Of a DNA stretch of 34,783 nt, positions 8,702-16,700 are shown piece by piece; the stretch's first letter is position 1; each line of letters opens with the position of its first letter. Under the pieces are notes generated by a model. The model had not been told where the DNA came from and did not search any database. It saw only the letters and a list, made by a program, of their open reading frames with translations. This stretch comes from Clostridia bacterium (lineage in GTDB: Bacteria; Bacillota; Clostridia; Saccharofermentanales; Saccharofermentanaceae), in assembly GCA_016287245.1 (NCBI GenBank), contig JAEEWG010000029.1, positions 1 through 34,783 on the forward strand, in the 5' to 3' direction. A program made the position numbers and the translations under genes.

Positions 8702-8774
8702 GGTAAGTCCTCCTTTCTTGAATACTCAATCATATAATCCAGGGTCCCCCCCTTTTATGTCTGATCCATAATGG

Positions 8775-9833
8775 CTACACCACTATTTCGCTGAATAATG
8801 TGTGCTCCATATTCTCAATATCTGCAAACATCTGATCGAAGTGTTCGAAGAACTCGTTTATTGTCTCCGCGTTTGCAGAATAACTCTTAAGATGGACAAG
8901 GAGTTCGTTCATTTCTTTCCAACGCCCACCTATCTTTTGCGCCAGCTCGCCAAGGTCGTTCGGAAGAGTCTGCCCCGTCAGACGGAGATATTCCTCATAT
9001 CCGTCCCAGAAGCAATGCTGAAAAGAATCAAAACCGAAACCGTTTTTTTCGATGATCTTCAGAATGATCGTATTGGCAAGGATAAACATCCTGTGCGCGA
9101 TATCCTCCGAATGCTGGAGGTTGATCGTCTGATTCAGCTTCCGAATACTAGCCCGCATATCCTCAAATGCGGACGCGCCCTCTACACACTGGAATTTCGG
9201 GATCTTACGGGATGCTTTCTGTCTGGCATTCTCTTTGGCAGAAAGCAGGTTTTCAGATATCTTCTCAAGTAAAAGATCCATAGACAGTTCTTTGGAAAAT
9301 GGAATATCTGAAGATAAATAAATAATCTCCCTGTTTGCGGCGACCGGCTGAGTTTCGACCGTCATAGCCAAAGCTACGGCATCCTCTTTATACTCCTCGA
9401 ACCCATCTTCTGTTTTTCGGGTAGAGGTAAAGAAAGGCTTGTCATATTTCCATAGGACAGTAGCAGAGATCAATCCGAAATTATGTGACTTTACGCCCCG
9501 TGACAAAGAGTCGGCATCATACGAGATCAGGACAGGTATATCTTCGCACACCAGATTTTTGACATCATCGATACTATTAATAATTCTATTCACATATGGA
9601 ATATTCAGCCGATCAAGTATGTTCTTTTCGGCACATGGATGTAATGAACTAAAGACAGGGATCTCAATCCCCTTGAAATTGATCGTGCTGCAATATGCAT
9701 TGGAATTCTGAGACAGCAAAGACAGCAGACGAGGATCTGCTAAAATGTCAGAAAACAGAAGTAACTCATATACAGACTTAACCCGGCAGTTCAAAAACGC
9801 CGAGTAGTGACTCGTGAAATATTCTTTGTTCAT
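8775..9833 (-). CDS. First gene of the RiPP operon, distant BtrH-N-like protein
   Basis: The soluble 352-residue protein ends in TAG and has no signal or clear membrane span. The N-terminal half (NCRVKSVYELLL, then CAEKNILDRLNI, then DIPVLISYDADSL, then SHNFGLISATV) resembles by eye the BtrH N-terminal fold, a papain-like domain seen in butirosin BtrH and in many peptide clusters with Cys and His as key residues. Candidate residues are Cys16 and the His in SHNF. Residues about 195-350 are mostly helical. It is the promoter-proximal gene of the operon, 73 bases ahead of the precursor, with a weak ribosome binding site. It might process, acylate or chaperone the peptide, or give immunity. The family assignment is tentative; that it belongs to the operon is clearer. 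Confidence 0.6.
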   Translation of the reverse strand: MNKEYFTSHYSAFLNCRVKSVYELLLFSDILADPRLLSLLSQNSNAYCSTINFKGIEIPVFSSLHPCAEKNILDRLNIPYVNRIINSIDDVKNLVCEDIPVLISYDADSLSRGVKSHNFGLISATVLWKYDKPFFTSTRKTEDGFEEYKEDAVALAMTVETQPVAANREIIYLSSDIPFSKELSMDLLLEKISENLLSAKENARQKASRKIPKFQCVEGASAFEDMRASIRKLNQTINLQHSEDIAHRMFILANTIILKIIEKNGFGFDSFQHCFWDGYEEYLRLTGQTLPNDLGELAQKIGGRWKEMNELLVHLKSYSANAETINEFFEHFDQMFADIENMEHTLFSEIVV

Positions 9834-10109
9834 AACCCCGTGGTAAACAAACCGCCTTCCATCAGTTTAAAAGTTTGCCAACTTCATTATAGCATGTCAC
9901 CATTTTTTGACATGCGAATATTTTTCGCGAAAGAATAACAATCTTCCGATTTGAGAAATCTTTTTTGCGCAAAAAAGGGATTTTATCCTATTTTTTCCGA
10001 AGTGGCGAGTTAACCAGGGGGAAAAGAATCTTTCTCACAAGTTATCTTATCCTGCCCCTGTGATACAATAATCATGGAAAAATGACAGGGTATGAAAGGG
10101 GGTTCGGTT
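9834..10109. other. Divergent intergenic region
   Basis: The region holds the minus-strand RiPP promoter and operator (9886-9915), an AT-rich centre, and on the plus strand a TACAAT -10 candidate (10064-10069) for the zinc-ribbon operon without a convincing -35. No ORF was seen. Confidence 0.5.
9886..9915 (-). promoter_or_regulatory. RiPP operon promoter with a palindromic operator
   Basis: On the minus strand a perfect TATAAT (-10, bases 9891-9886) is preceded by the perfect inverted repeat GCATGTCA-N8-TGACATGC (9892-9915). The repeat fills the spacer and covers the expected -35, where only ATGTCA is found. An 8-bp palindrome with an 8-bp spacer in this place is a textbook site for a dimeric regulator, but no obvious HTH regulator gene lies in the window. 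The first operon ATG is about 50 bases downstream. Confidence 0.6.
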
Positions 10110-10994
10110 ATGGCGGAAGAAAACAGAGTATGCCCGAATTGCGGAACACCATTGGCCGTGAATAATGGCCGGTATTTCTGTCCGACATGCGGCACGGAGT
10201 TCGCGATCGATTTCGGAAAAGAAGATGTGGCTCTTGCAGAGGGGGCGACGGCGGAAGAGCGCGCCCGGGCGAATATGGAGCGCCAGCAGGCGATCAATGC
10301 GACGAAAGCGCAGATCGCAGAGCGTGAGCGGACGAATCAGAAGCATCGGGAATGGGGAAAACTCCTTCGATCAGGCAAAAATACGATCATCTTTTATGCC
10401 GTAGCGTTTGTCGCGTTTATCCTTACCGGCTTGCTTATTTCCTACGGGATCAAGAGCTTTGCAAAGAGCGGAGCCGGCAAGAAACTTTCCGATTCCGGGA
10501 AAATAGAGTCGACGACCGCGGTTCCGACGGAGACCGCCAGTCCGAAGACGATCTCGAAAGATCCGGAGTTTCTGAAAAATGTGGTAGATTCCGGACTATA
10601 CTATGTGAAATACGAGATCCCCGATGAGGTGACTTTTGAAGATGGAAAAACCGGGAAAAAGACCGGTGATACAGGGATCGATTCTTTCTACTATCTGGAT
10701 TTTGGGGATAGAGCAGGTCTGTGCATCGTTTATTCGCTTGAGTATCAGATCGAAGAGACGAAGGAGAGCGTGACCACGTTTGTCCCGGTCCTTTTTTCGA
10801 ATCTGACTGTGCTCGACAAAGACGAAGTGCTCTCCTCTTATTCTCCGGGAGGGATGAGAGGCGAGGAGAAAAAGGAATATGGATATCTCAATAAGGAGAA
10901 ACTTCTCCAGGATGTTTTCGAAAAGCGGGACGATCTGAAGGCACAAGAGATGGAAGTTCCGGACAGTGTCCGCAGCTACATGAAGAAAGCATAA
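10110..10994 (+). CDS. Zinc-ribbon single-span membrane protein, paralogue 1 of 3
   Basis: The 294-residue protein begins with a zinc ribbon (Cys8, Cys11, Cys24, Cys27; CPNCG and CPTCG), followed by an acidic and then coiled-coil-like charged stretch (about 35-85), one membrane span (about 93-114), a Ser/Thr/Pro linker and a roughly 150-residue extracytoplasmic domain. The start at 10110 is chosen because AAAGGGGG lies just upstream; an ATG at 10092 would place that ribosome binding site inside the gene. It is first in a run of three like-built genes. A cytoplasmic metal-binding head and an outer domain suggest a scaffold or signalling role; I know no specific function. Confidence 0.75.
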   Translation: MAEENRVCPNCGTPLAVNNGRYFCPTCGTEFAIDFGKEDVALAEGATAEERARANMERQQAINATKAQIAERERTNQKHREWGKLLRSGKNTIIFYAVAFVAFILTGLLISYGIKSFAKSGAGKKLSDSGKIESTTAVPTETASPKTISKDPEFLKNVVDSGLYYVKYEIPDEVTFEDGKTGKKTGDTGIDSFYYLDFGDRAGLCIVYSLEYQIEETKESVTTFVPVLFSNLTVLDKDEVLSSYSPGGMRGEEKKEYGYLNKEKLLQDVFEKRDDLKAQEMEVPDSVRSYMKKA

Positions 10995-11009
10995 GCGGGA
11001 GGTGGGATC

Positions 11010-11888
11010 ATGAAACTTACGAATCTGAATTGCCCGCAGTGCAATGGTTTCCTCAAGCAGGAAAGGGATGCGTTCTTCTGCGAAAGCTGTGGTGCGGCAT
11101 TCGTCGTCGATTACGATGAAAATGACGTTAAGTATACGGAACTCGTTACAGAGGCCGAGAGAACGAAGATGCTCCTGGCCCGTGATGTCGAGCTTCTGGC
11201 CACGAATTACCAGCTCAAAGAGACCGTGGCGAGAAATGAGCAGAAAAGAGAAAATGTAAAAGAAACGAAGAATGCATTTAAGGTCTCCTTCTTCGGTGTC
11301 GGTGTCATGAGCGCTATTTTCATTCTCGGCATTATCGTACTGATCGTGTTCATTCTTCTTTTCTCGGATTCTTCGGATAAAGAGAAGGAAAAGGCGCTTT
11401 CCGAGAAGAATGCGCAGTATGAGAAGTATTCCGAAGCGGTTTTAAAAGATGAGGCTTTCATCGATAATACGATCGCGCTCGGCCGCGCGAGAAATTATCT
11501 GTTCTTCCACGATCTGGAGGTCACAGATGATTATGTAAACCTGAAAAACGGAACGGCGCACCTCACATGCGATCCGGAGATCCTGAATGTCTATCTGTTT
11601 AAGCTTTACGGGAAGGCGGATCAGATCTTCCTGACCTATAAGATGACCTTCGAATACGAAGACGGCGGGGAACAGTTTGAGCTTTATGACGGATTCTGTT
11701 TTTCCGGCTTTGGTATGAATGATTACGGACAGGTCGAGTTCGATATGGATAAATTCTTTATTGAAACCGGCATCGATCCGATGCCCTACTATGAAGAAGA
11801 GCAGATCTACCGCGAGTATGTTCTGGAACAGAAAGGGAAAAGAGAAGTCGTGAAACTTCAGATCCCCGGAAAGGAGGAAGAGGTATGA
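11010..11888 (+). CDS. Zinc-ribbon single-span membrane protein, paralogue 2 of 3
   Basis: The 292-residue protein has the same order of parts as its upstream neighbour: a zinc ribbon with identical spacing (Cys8, Cys11, Cys24, Cys27), the acidic YDENDVKYTEL segment, a charged helical region, one membrane span (about 93-118) and an outer domain (about 120-292). It begins 15 bases after gene 1 with GGGAGGTGG as ribosome binding site. Its stop overlaps the start of gene 3 by four bases (ATGA), so the products are probably made in fixed ratio and may assemble together. No catalytic motif is visible in the outer domain. Confidence 0.75.
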   Translation: MKLTNLNCPQCNGFLKQERDAFFCESCGAAFVVDYDENDVKYTELVTEAERTKMLLARDVELLATNYQLKETVARNEQKRENVKETKNAFKVSFFGVGVMSAIFILGIIVLIVFILLFSDSSDKEKEKALSEKNAQYEKYSEAVLKDEAFIDNTIALGRARNYLFFHDLEVTDDYVNLKNGTAHLTCDPEILNVYLFKLYGKADQIFLTYKMTFEYEDGGEQFELYDGFCFSGFGMNDYGQVEFDMDKFFIETGIDPMPYYEEEQIYREYVLEQKGKREVVKLQIPGKEEEV

Positions 11889-12775
11889 AACTGAAAGTCA
11901 TGAATTGTAAAAACTGTAACGCGCCTCTCCGCCTGGAAGGAGAAAAACTGGTGTGCGATTTCTGCGGCGCTTCTTTTGACATAGAAAAAGACAGTAACGA
12001 CATCGAATACGAAAAACTCGCTAACGCGGAAAAGTACATCCTCCAGTCCCTTACGAGCAGCAAATCGAAGATGGAGGAGTTCTACCAGAAGAAGGAAGAA
12101 GAGACGATCCGGAAAGAGAAGGAAGACGAAGAAAGAAGAAAGCAGCTCGCTAAGGATGTCAGAAAGAAGACCCGAAGGGATCTGCTTAAGTACGGCATAT
12201 TCTTCCTGATCCTTATCGCCGGGATGATCCTCCTGATCCGTTTCAGCGATGACAGAAGAGAGAAGAGAAAGGCCGAGGAGAAGGCATCTCAGATCGAAAA
12301 GAACCGGGATGTGCCGTCCTACCGTGTAACGGATACCCAGCTGAAAAAAGACAGTAAGACGCTTCAGAAGATCCACGATCTCGCCCTTGATTATGAGCGG
12401 AAAGAAGTGCATTGTGACGAGCTCATCGAGGATTTCCAGGTCACCTGGAATATGGTATCGGACCCGCAGATCCTGGAGGAATATCTTTTCACGACGGAAA
12501 AAGGAAACGGGGTATATATGCTCCTTAAAGTCACGCTGGAATCGGATGACGGAAGAACGCGGGATGTCTATGACTGTGTCGTCGTTTCGGATATTACCGT
12601 AAACAGAGAAGGGAAACTGAGCATTCCGAAGGATGTGTACGTGAATAGCGAAAAGGCCTCGGATTACGACTATTTCTGGGACGGAAGTCCGGACGAGACT
12701 CTTATCAAGTCCGAGATCATCGAGGGAAAGAAAGCAGATCCGAATGCAGTAATGCAGTACTTCTTTACACTCTGA
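11885..12775 (+). CDS. Zinc-ribbon single-span membrane protein, paralogue 3 of 3
   Basis: The 296-residue protein has a zinc ribbon (Cys8, Cys11, Cys24, Cys27), a DSNDIEYEKL segment matching that of paralogue 2, a very long lysine/glutamate-rich helix (about 60-98), one membrane span (about 101-121) and an outer domain of about 175 residues. Translation is coupled to paralogue 2 through the ATGA overlap. The outer domains of the three proteins keep similar size and an acidic, aromatic-rich composition but are strongly diverged, which suggests old duplications with specialised partners. Function unknown. Confidence 0.75.
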   Translation: MKLKVMNCKNCNAPLRLEGEKLVCDFCGASFDIEKDSNDIEYEKLANAEKYILQSLTSSKSKMEEFYQKKEEETIRKEKEDEERRKQLAKDVRKKTRRDLLKYGIFFLILIAGMILLIRFSDDRREKRKAEEKASQIEKNRDVPSYRVTDTQLKKDSKTLQKIHDLALDYERKEVHCDELIEDFQVTWNMVSDPQILEEYLFTTEKGNGVYMLLKVTLESDDGRTRDVYDCVVVSDITVNREGKLSIPKDVYVNSEKASDYDYFWDGSPDETLIKSEIIEGKKADPNAVMQYFFTL

Positions 12776-12812
12776 AAAATGAGAAAGGGATCTGGCCAGG
12801 CCAGAGGAGAAA

Positions 12813-13466
12813 ATGCGATTTAAAGTAGTGATATTTGATTTTGACGGCACACTGGCGGATACGCGAAAAGCGATCGTGATCGCCAAGCAGGACACGATGA
12901 GAGCTTATGGCCTTCCGGTCCTGGACGAGGAGACCTGCGCTTCGACGATCGGACTTACCGCCCGTGCGGGCTTTCAGAAGTTCTATCCCGATGCCTCCGA
13001 CGAGCTTTTGGAGAAACTTGTAGTAAGTTACCGGGCCAGATTCGATGAACTGAAAACAGAGATGCCGCCGGAACGTTTCCCGGGAGTGGATCAGGTCCTT
13101 TCCGAGTTGAAAGATATGGGAGTCATGCGGACGATCGCCACGGCGAGAAACAAAAAGTCCCTTTATGAGTTCCTTTCCGACTGGGGACTTAACGATGCTT
13201 TTTCCTATATTCTGGCCGGCGAAGATACGAAACGGTTAAAACCCTATCCCGATGCCGTTCTGAAAACTCTGGAGGACATGTCTTTTCGGGCAGAAGAAGC
13301 ACTGGTCGTCGGAGACATGCCGGTCGATATCGGGATGGGAAAAAGCGCGGGAGCTTTTACCTGCGGCGTGACATATGGTAACGGCAAGAGAGAAGACCTG
13401 GAAAAAGCGGGAGCGGATTATATCATTGACAGCATAGACGAATTGCTTTCAATCGTGACCGCCTGA
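12813..13466 (+). CDS. HAD-superfamily hydrolase (phosphoglycolate phosphatase/PpaX-like)
   Basis: The 217-residue protein has the HAD nucleophile motif FDFDGTLADT (motif I, Asp10 and Asp12), TIATARNK as motif II region, RLKPYPD with the motif III lysine, and VVGDMPVDIGMG as motif IV. The helical cap between motifs I and II is the C1 type found in phosphoglycolate phosphatases and pyrophosphatase PpaX. The substrate cannot be told from sequence; a small phosphorylated metabolite is likely. Its ATG lies 37 bases behind the zinc-ribbon operon and is preceded by AGAGGAG, so it may be cotranscribed. Confidence 0.88.
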   Translation: MRFKVVIFDFDGTLADTRKAIVIAKQDTMRAYGLPVLDEETCASTIGLTARAGFQKFYPDASDELLEKLVVSYRARFDELKTEMPPERFPGVDQVLSELKDMGVMRTIATARNKKSLYEFLSDWGLNDAFSYILAGEDTKRLKPYPDAVLKTLEDMSFRAEEALVVGDMPVDIGMGKSAGAFTCGVTYGNGKREDLEKAGADYIIDSIDELLSIVTA

Positions 13467-13531
13467 TCAGTAGAATAAATGATATAATAAGACCTGCACG
13501 GCCAGATCCGACATAACCTGACAGAATTATT

Positions 13532-13596
13532 ATTTTCACCATGTTCATCACTATTTTCACCAAGATGAAGCAGCCGGCCGTTATTTGTGTCACAAT
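13532..13596 (+). promoter_or_regulatory. AgrA-type direct repeat and -10 upstream of agrB
   Basis: ATTTTCACC occurs at 13532-13540 and again at 13553-13561, exactly 21 bp (two helical turns) apart, as for LytTR-domain regulators. CACAAT at 13591-13596 lies 38 bp from the start of the second repeat, the same distance as at the other sites in this window. It is the least perfect -10 of the set and leaves a very short leader before the agrB ribosome binding site. Confidence 0.6.
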
Positions 13597-13624
13597 TTCC
13601 TGTAAAAAAGGAAGGATGGTTGTC

Positions 13625-14200
13625 ATGAAAATAGCAGACAGATTGCTGGATGAAGGGGCTTCCGAGTCGGAAAGAGAGATCGTGCAGTTCGGTATCGAAC
13701 GCCTGATCACACTTCTGATCGGTCTTGCTGTGGCTGTGGTGGCGGGACTTATTCTCCATGAGCTTCCGAGGACACTTCTGCTGCTTCTGGCCCTGTTTCC
13801 CCTGCGTCAATATGCGGGAGGCTTCCACCTGAAAGGGAAATACCTCTGTGCCGTTTTATCGGTACTGGTTCTGATCGGACTGATTCTGATCATCAAGTAC
13901 CTTACTGTCCCGAGGATCATCTCCATGGGTGCTTTTCTTCTGGGTTCACTTGCGATCGTTTTCCTGGCACCGGTCGGAAATCTCAACCGGCCGCTCGATG
14001 AGGACGAGAAGCGCGTATTCGGAAACCGCGCCAAGGCAGTCTGGCTTATCGAGACGCTGGTCTTCTTCATTTTATGGTTTATTGACCAGCCTTACTGGAA
14101 TATCATCCTGCTGGTATCGGTAGTTCTCACGGGCCTTCTGGTCACTATCGGATACATCCAGCAAAAACTGCTTATAGGAGAGAAAGCGGAGCATGTATAA
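13625..14200 (+). CDS. agrB: AgrB, autoinducer peptide processing membrane protease
   Basis: The 191-residue polytopic protein carries the AgrB active-site signature RQYAGGFH-x6-C (Arg61, Gly65, His68, Cys75), with the same spacing as the catalytic His/Cys pair of staphylococcal AgrB. AgrB cleaves AgrD at its C-terminal side and forms the thiolactone of the signal peptide. The start is the ATG at 13625, nine bases behind AGGAAGG; longer in-frame starts at 13541 and 13616 would run into or abut the regulatory repeats or ribosome binding site. The stop overlaps agrA by eight bases. No agrD lies next to it; the only candidate found is at 21426. Confidence 0.93.
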   Translation: MKIADRLLDEGASESEREIVQFGIERLITLLIGLAVAVVAGLILHELPRTLLLLLALFPLRQYAGGFHLKGKYLCAVLSVLVLIGLILIIKYLTVPRIISMGAFLLGSLAIVFLAPVGNLNRPLDEDEKRVFGNRAKAVWLIETLVFFILWFIDQPYWNIILLVSVVLTGLLVTIGYIQQKLLIGEKAEHV

Positions 14201-14912
14201 GATCGGTATTTGTGATGATGAGAAGAAGATGTGTACGGATCTGGAGAATATGATCGACAGTTTCTTTAAAAAGCGCGGCGAGAGTTGCGAGATCCAGGTA
14301 TGGAATTCGTCTGAATCACTTCGGAATGACATGCCGAAGTTCCGGCCGGAGATATTATTCCTCGATATCGAGCTTCCGACAGAAAACGGTGTTTCCGTCG
14401 GAAAATTCATTAGAGAAGATCTGGGAGATGAGGCGATGAATATCGTGTTTATTTCCCATAAGACAAACTACGCGATGGAGCTTTTCCAGATCCATCCCTA
14501 CGACTTTCTCGTTAAGCCGTTCCAGGAAGACCTGGTCTATGCGACGATCAGCAAGATCTTAAAACTTGAAGAGATCCAGAACAAGGAATTCCGCTATACA
14601 TATAACCGTACAGAATACAGCGTGCCGTATGGCGACGTGCTGTACTTTTCAAGCAGGAATAAGCTCGTGCTGATCCACAAGTGCGATGGCGAAGTGATCA
14701 GTTATTACGGAAAACTAAAGGACATTTCCGACAAGCTGCCTTTCCAGTTCGCGTGCATCTCTAAATCATATATCATCAACATGAAGCATATCACTTCCTG
14801 GAAATATGACAGTGTCTCGATCGAAGACGGTACCCGCCTTCCGATCGCGCAGTCTCAGAGAAACGAGTTCAAAAAACTGATGTATAGCTATAGTATCGGG
14901 GAGGTCAAGTGA
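14193..14912 (+). CDS. agrA: AgrA-like LytTR response regulator
   Basis: The 239-residue protein has a receiver domain (1-120) with the acidic pair Asp8/Asp9, phospho-acceptor Asp58 in LFLDIELP and Lys108 in YDFLVKPF. A LytTR DNA-binding domain follows (about 130-235), including YFSSRNKLVLI and the FACISKSYIINMKHI segment. LytTR regulators of this type bind nine-base direct repeats 21 bp apart, which is what is seen at six places in this window. It overlaps agrB by eight bases and is followed one base later by agrC, so the three form one operon. Confidence 0.93.
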   Translation: MYKIGICDDEKKMCTDLENMIDSFFKKRGESCEIQVWNSSESLRNDMPKFRPEILFLDIELPTENGVSVGKFIREDLGDEAMNIVFISHKTNYAMELFQIHPYDFLVKPFQEDLVYATISKILKLEEIQNKEFRYTYNRTEYSVPYGDVLYFSSRNKLVLIHKCDGEVISYYGKLKDISDKLPFQFACISKSYIINMKHITSWKYDSVSIEDGTRLPIAQSQRNEFKKLMYSYSIGEVK

Positions 14913-14913
14913 C

Positions 14914-16170
14914 ATGAGCGGCCTTTATAAGATCCTGTTTATCGTATTTACGGAGATCCTCCGCGTGCTCGTCACGAGCCGTTTCGCCGACCTCTTTCTC
15001 GAACGCCCGGACAAACAGTACAAGCGTTTTATCGCATACATTGTCTCTGTATGCATTACATCGGTGGAATACAATTTCTTCAACATCACCTGGCTCAATC
15101 TCCTGAGTACGCTCTTAGGACTTTTCATCATCGCGTTTCCTTATGTCGGCAAGATCAAAAAGAAGATCCAGTTCGTCCTTTATGTTCTTGCGATCAGCTG
15201 CGTGCTCGACATCGGCGCATATGTCCTCTTAAGCTCAACGCTCGACTATGAGAACTATTCGGAGTCCGCGAGTATGCTGTCGCTGTTCTTCCTTCTGGTC
15301 GTTCAGCTCATCGCCCGACGTGTCCTGATCAAGAATAAAGATGAGGAATTGAGCGACGCGCACTGGTGGCAGTACATCATCACGCTCGTGATCTGTATCG
15401 CGGCTTCGCTGATCGTCATCATGGACCACTCGCTCTCCCAGCTCAGCCTGTCGGTCGTCGCCGGATCTTTTCTCATCATCAACCTGATCATCGGATATCT
15501 GTTCGAGGATCTGATCAAGACGAAACAGAACGAATACGAAAACCTGATGCTGAAGGAACAGGCCCGTGCCTATGAAAAAGAACTGCTCATGCAGCAGGAG
15601 AATTCGGATGCCATGAAAGCGTTCCGTCACGACATCAAGCATCATCTGACGCAGATGGCGGCCCTGAATGAAGAAGGGAAGACCGAGCAGCTCGATAAGT
15701 ATATCCATGAGTTCGCAGACAGCCTTCAGGAGATCGTGCCGATCAGCTTTACGGGAAATATCGGAGTTGATGGCGTGCTCAACTTTATGCTGCAGAAGGC
15801 AAAGGATAAGGGGATCAAGGTCAACAGCCGTATCGTTATTCCGGAGGAACTGGAGATCTCTGTTTTTGACATGAACATCATTCTCGGAAATCTTCTTGAG
15901 AATGCGATCGAAGCCAACGAAGGTGTCCTGGAACCAAAGATCGACTTCCTGATGAAGTATGCCAAAGAATCACTGTTTCTCGAGATCTCGAACACCCATG
16001 CCAACAGCATCGTGATGAATAAGGGCGAGATGGTCTCATCGAAAAGCAACAAGAGTATGCACGGCTACGGAGTGCGTAACGTCAAGAAGGTTTTGACCAA
16101 ATATGAGCATACAATAGACTTCGAAGACGTGGATAATGTGTTTACCGTACACATTATGATGAAGGTCTGA
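14914..16170 (+). CDS. agrC: AgrC-like sensor histidine kinase
   Basis: The 418-residue protein has about six membrane spans in residues 1-200, the usual peptide-sensing module of AgrC, then a coiled coil, the HPK10 H-box AFRHDIKHHLTQM (His239), the N-box LGNLLENAIEA (326-333) and the glycine box HGYGVRNV (383-390). The kinase core is thus complete. It would sense the mature thiolactone peptide outside the cell and phosphorylate AgrA. It begins one base after the agrA stop. The most likely ligand is the product of the distant agrD at 21426. Confidence 0.92.
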   Translation: MSGLYKILFIVFTEILRVLVTSRFADLFLERPDKQYKRFIAYIVSVCITSVEYNFFNITWLNLLSTLLGLFIIAFPYVGKIKKKIQFVLYVLAISCVLDIGAYVLLSSTLDYENYSESASMLSLFFLLVVQLIARRVLIKNKDEELSDAHWWQYIITLVICIAASLIVIMDHSLSQLSLSVVAGSFLIINLIIGYLFEDLIKTKQNEYENLMLKEQARAYEKELLMQQENSDAMKAFRHDIKHHLTQMAALNEEGKTEQLDKYIHEFADSLQEIVPISFTGNIGVDGVLNFMLQKAKDKGIKVNSRIVIPEELEISVFDMNIILGNLLENAIEANEGVLEPKIDFLMKYAKESLFLEISNTHANSIVMNKGEMVSSKSNKSMHGYGVRNVKKVLTKYEHTIDFEDVDNVFTVHIMMKV

Positions 16171-16180
16171 CCGACTTACT

Positions 16181-16245
16181 ATTTTCACCCTGATTACTAC
16201 TAATTTCGCAATGACTGCGAAGATCCTCTCAGAATGCGATACGAT
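16181..16245 (+). promoter_or_regulatory. AgrA-type promoter in front of the gene-free structured region
   Basis: ATTTTCACC (16181-16189) and AATTTCGCA (16202-16210) are 21 bp apart. TACGAT at 16240-16245 starts 38 bp from the second repeat, as at the agrD promoter. The bases from TGCGAT to the expected start point match the agrD promoter closely. No good -35 is present, as expected for an activator-dependent promoter. Confidence 0.65.
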
Positions 16246-16277
16246 GTACTCGTTAAGGATTTCAGAGAGGATTTTTT
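16223..16277 (+). terminator. Probable agrBAC terminator overlapping the downstream promoter
   Basis: ATCCTCTC (16223-16230) pairs with GAGAGGAT (16265-16272), followed by a run of six T. The long loop contains the TACGAT -10 of the AgrA-type promoter, so read-through from agrC would form the terminator while transcripts starting at about 16252 would lack its 5' arm. Confidence 0.5.
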
Positions 16278-16700
16278 CTTGAAATGATTCCCTGAATTCT
16301 TATCAGAAAACATACAGAGACGACCGGTCCGAAGTTCCTCGGACAGTGGTCTTCCTGAATAAAAGGGGAACCGGGTCCAAGTCATTGAGACCAATTTCCA
16401 ACCCTACTACATCACGCGGACACAGGTGGCTCTGTGTTCGTCAGAACCTCGGCCGTTATTAGTTATGAATAAAGCGGCAACCTCGTCAAGGCTCTGGATC
16501 TGGGTTTCCCCTTGAAAAGGATACATCTGTTATCAAACACGCTAGCTGATCCGTTAGTGGCAAGAAGGATAGGCAAGTGTGAGAAGATATGTCAACGGCA
16601 AGGACCATGCTGTGAGCGGTCACGACTTCTGCGTCATACGCAGAAACTGGGTTCTATGGGGAGAACAACAAGTATGTCGTGAACACGCCACCGCATGGTT
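16252..16700 (+). ncRNA. Candidate agr-controlled structured RNA (RNAIII-like), ends uncertain
   Basis: The stretch contains no convincing ORF, yet follows an AgrA-type promoter. Visible hairpins are TCCGA/TCGGA (16328-16343) inside GACC/GGTC; CGGACACAG/CTGTGTTCG (16417-16440); the perfect 7-bp stem TTCTGCG/CGCAGAA (16627-16645); and GTTCT/AGAAC (16651-16666). A long-range pairing joins AAGGGGAACC near 16363 with GGTTTCCCCTT ending at 16513. The 3' end is unclear because no good terminator is seen before the next regulatory repeats at 16731. I do not recognise a known RNA family. The call rests on promoter, structure and absence of genes. Confidence 0.4.

Noticed and set aside
11858..12895. 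A 345-codon open frame antisense to the third zinc-ribbon gene
   Set aside because: It is a shadow of a clear plus-strand gene, has no ribosome binding site, and its residue pattern reflects reverse-strand codons.
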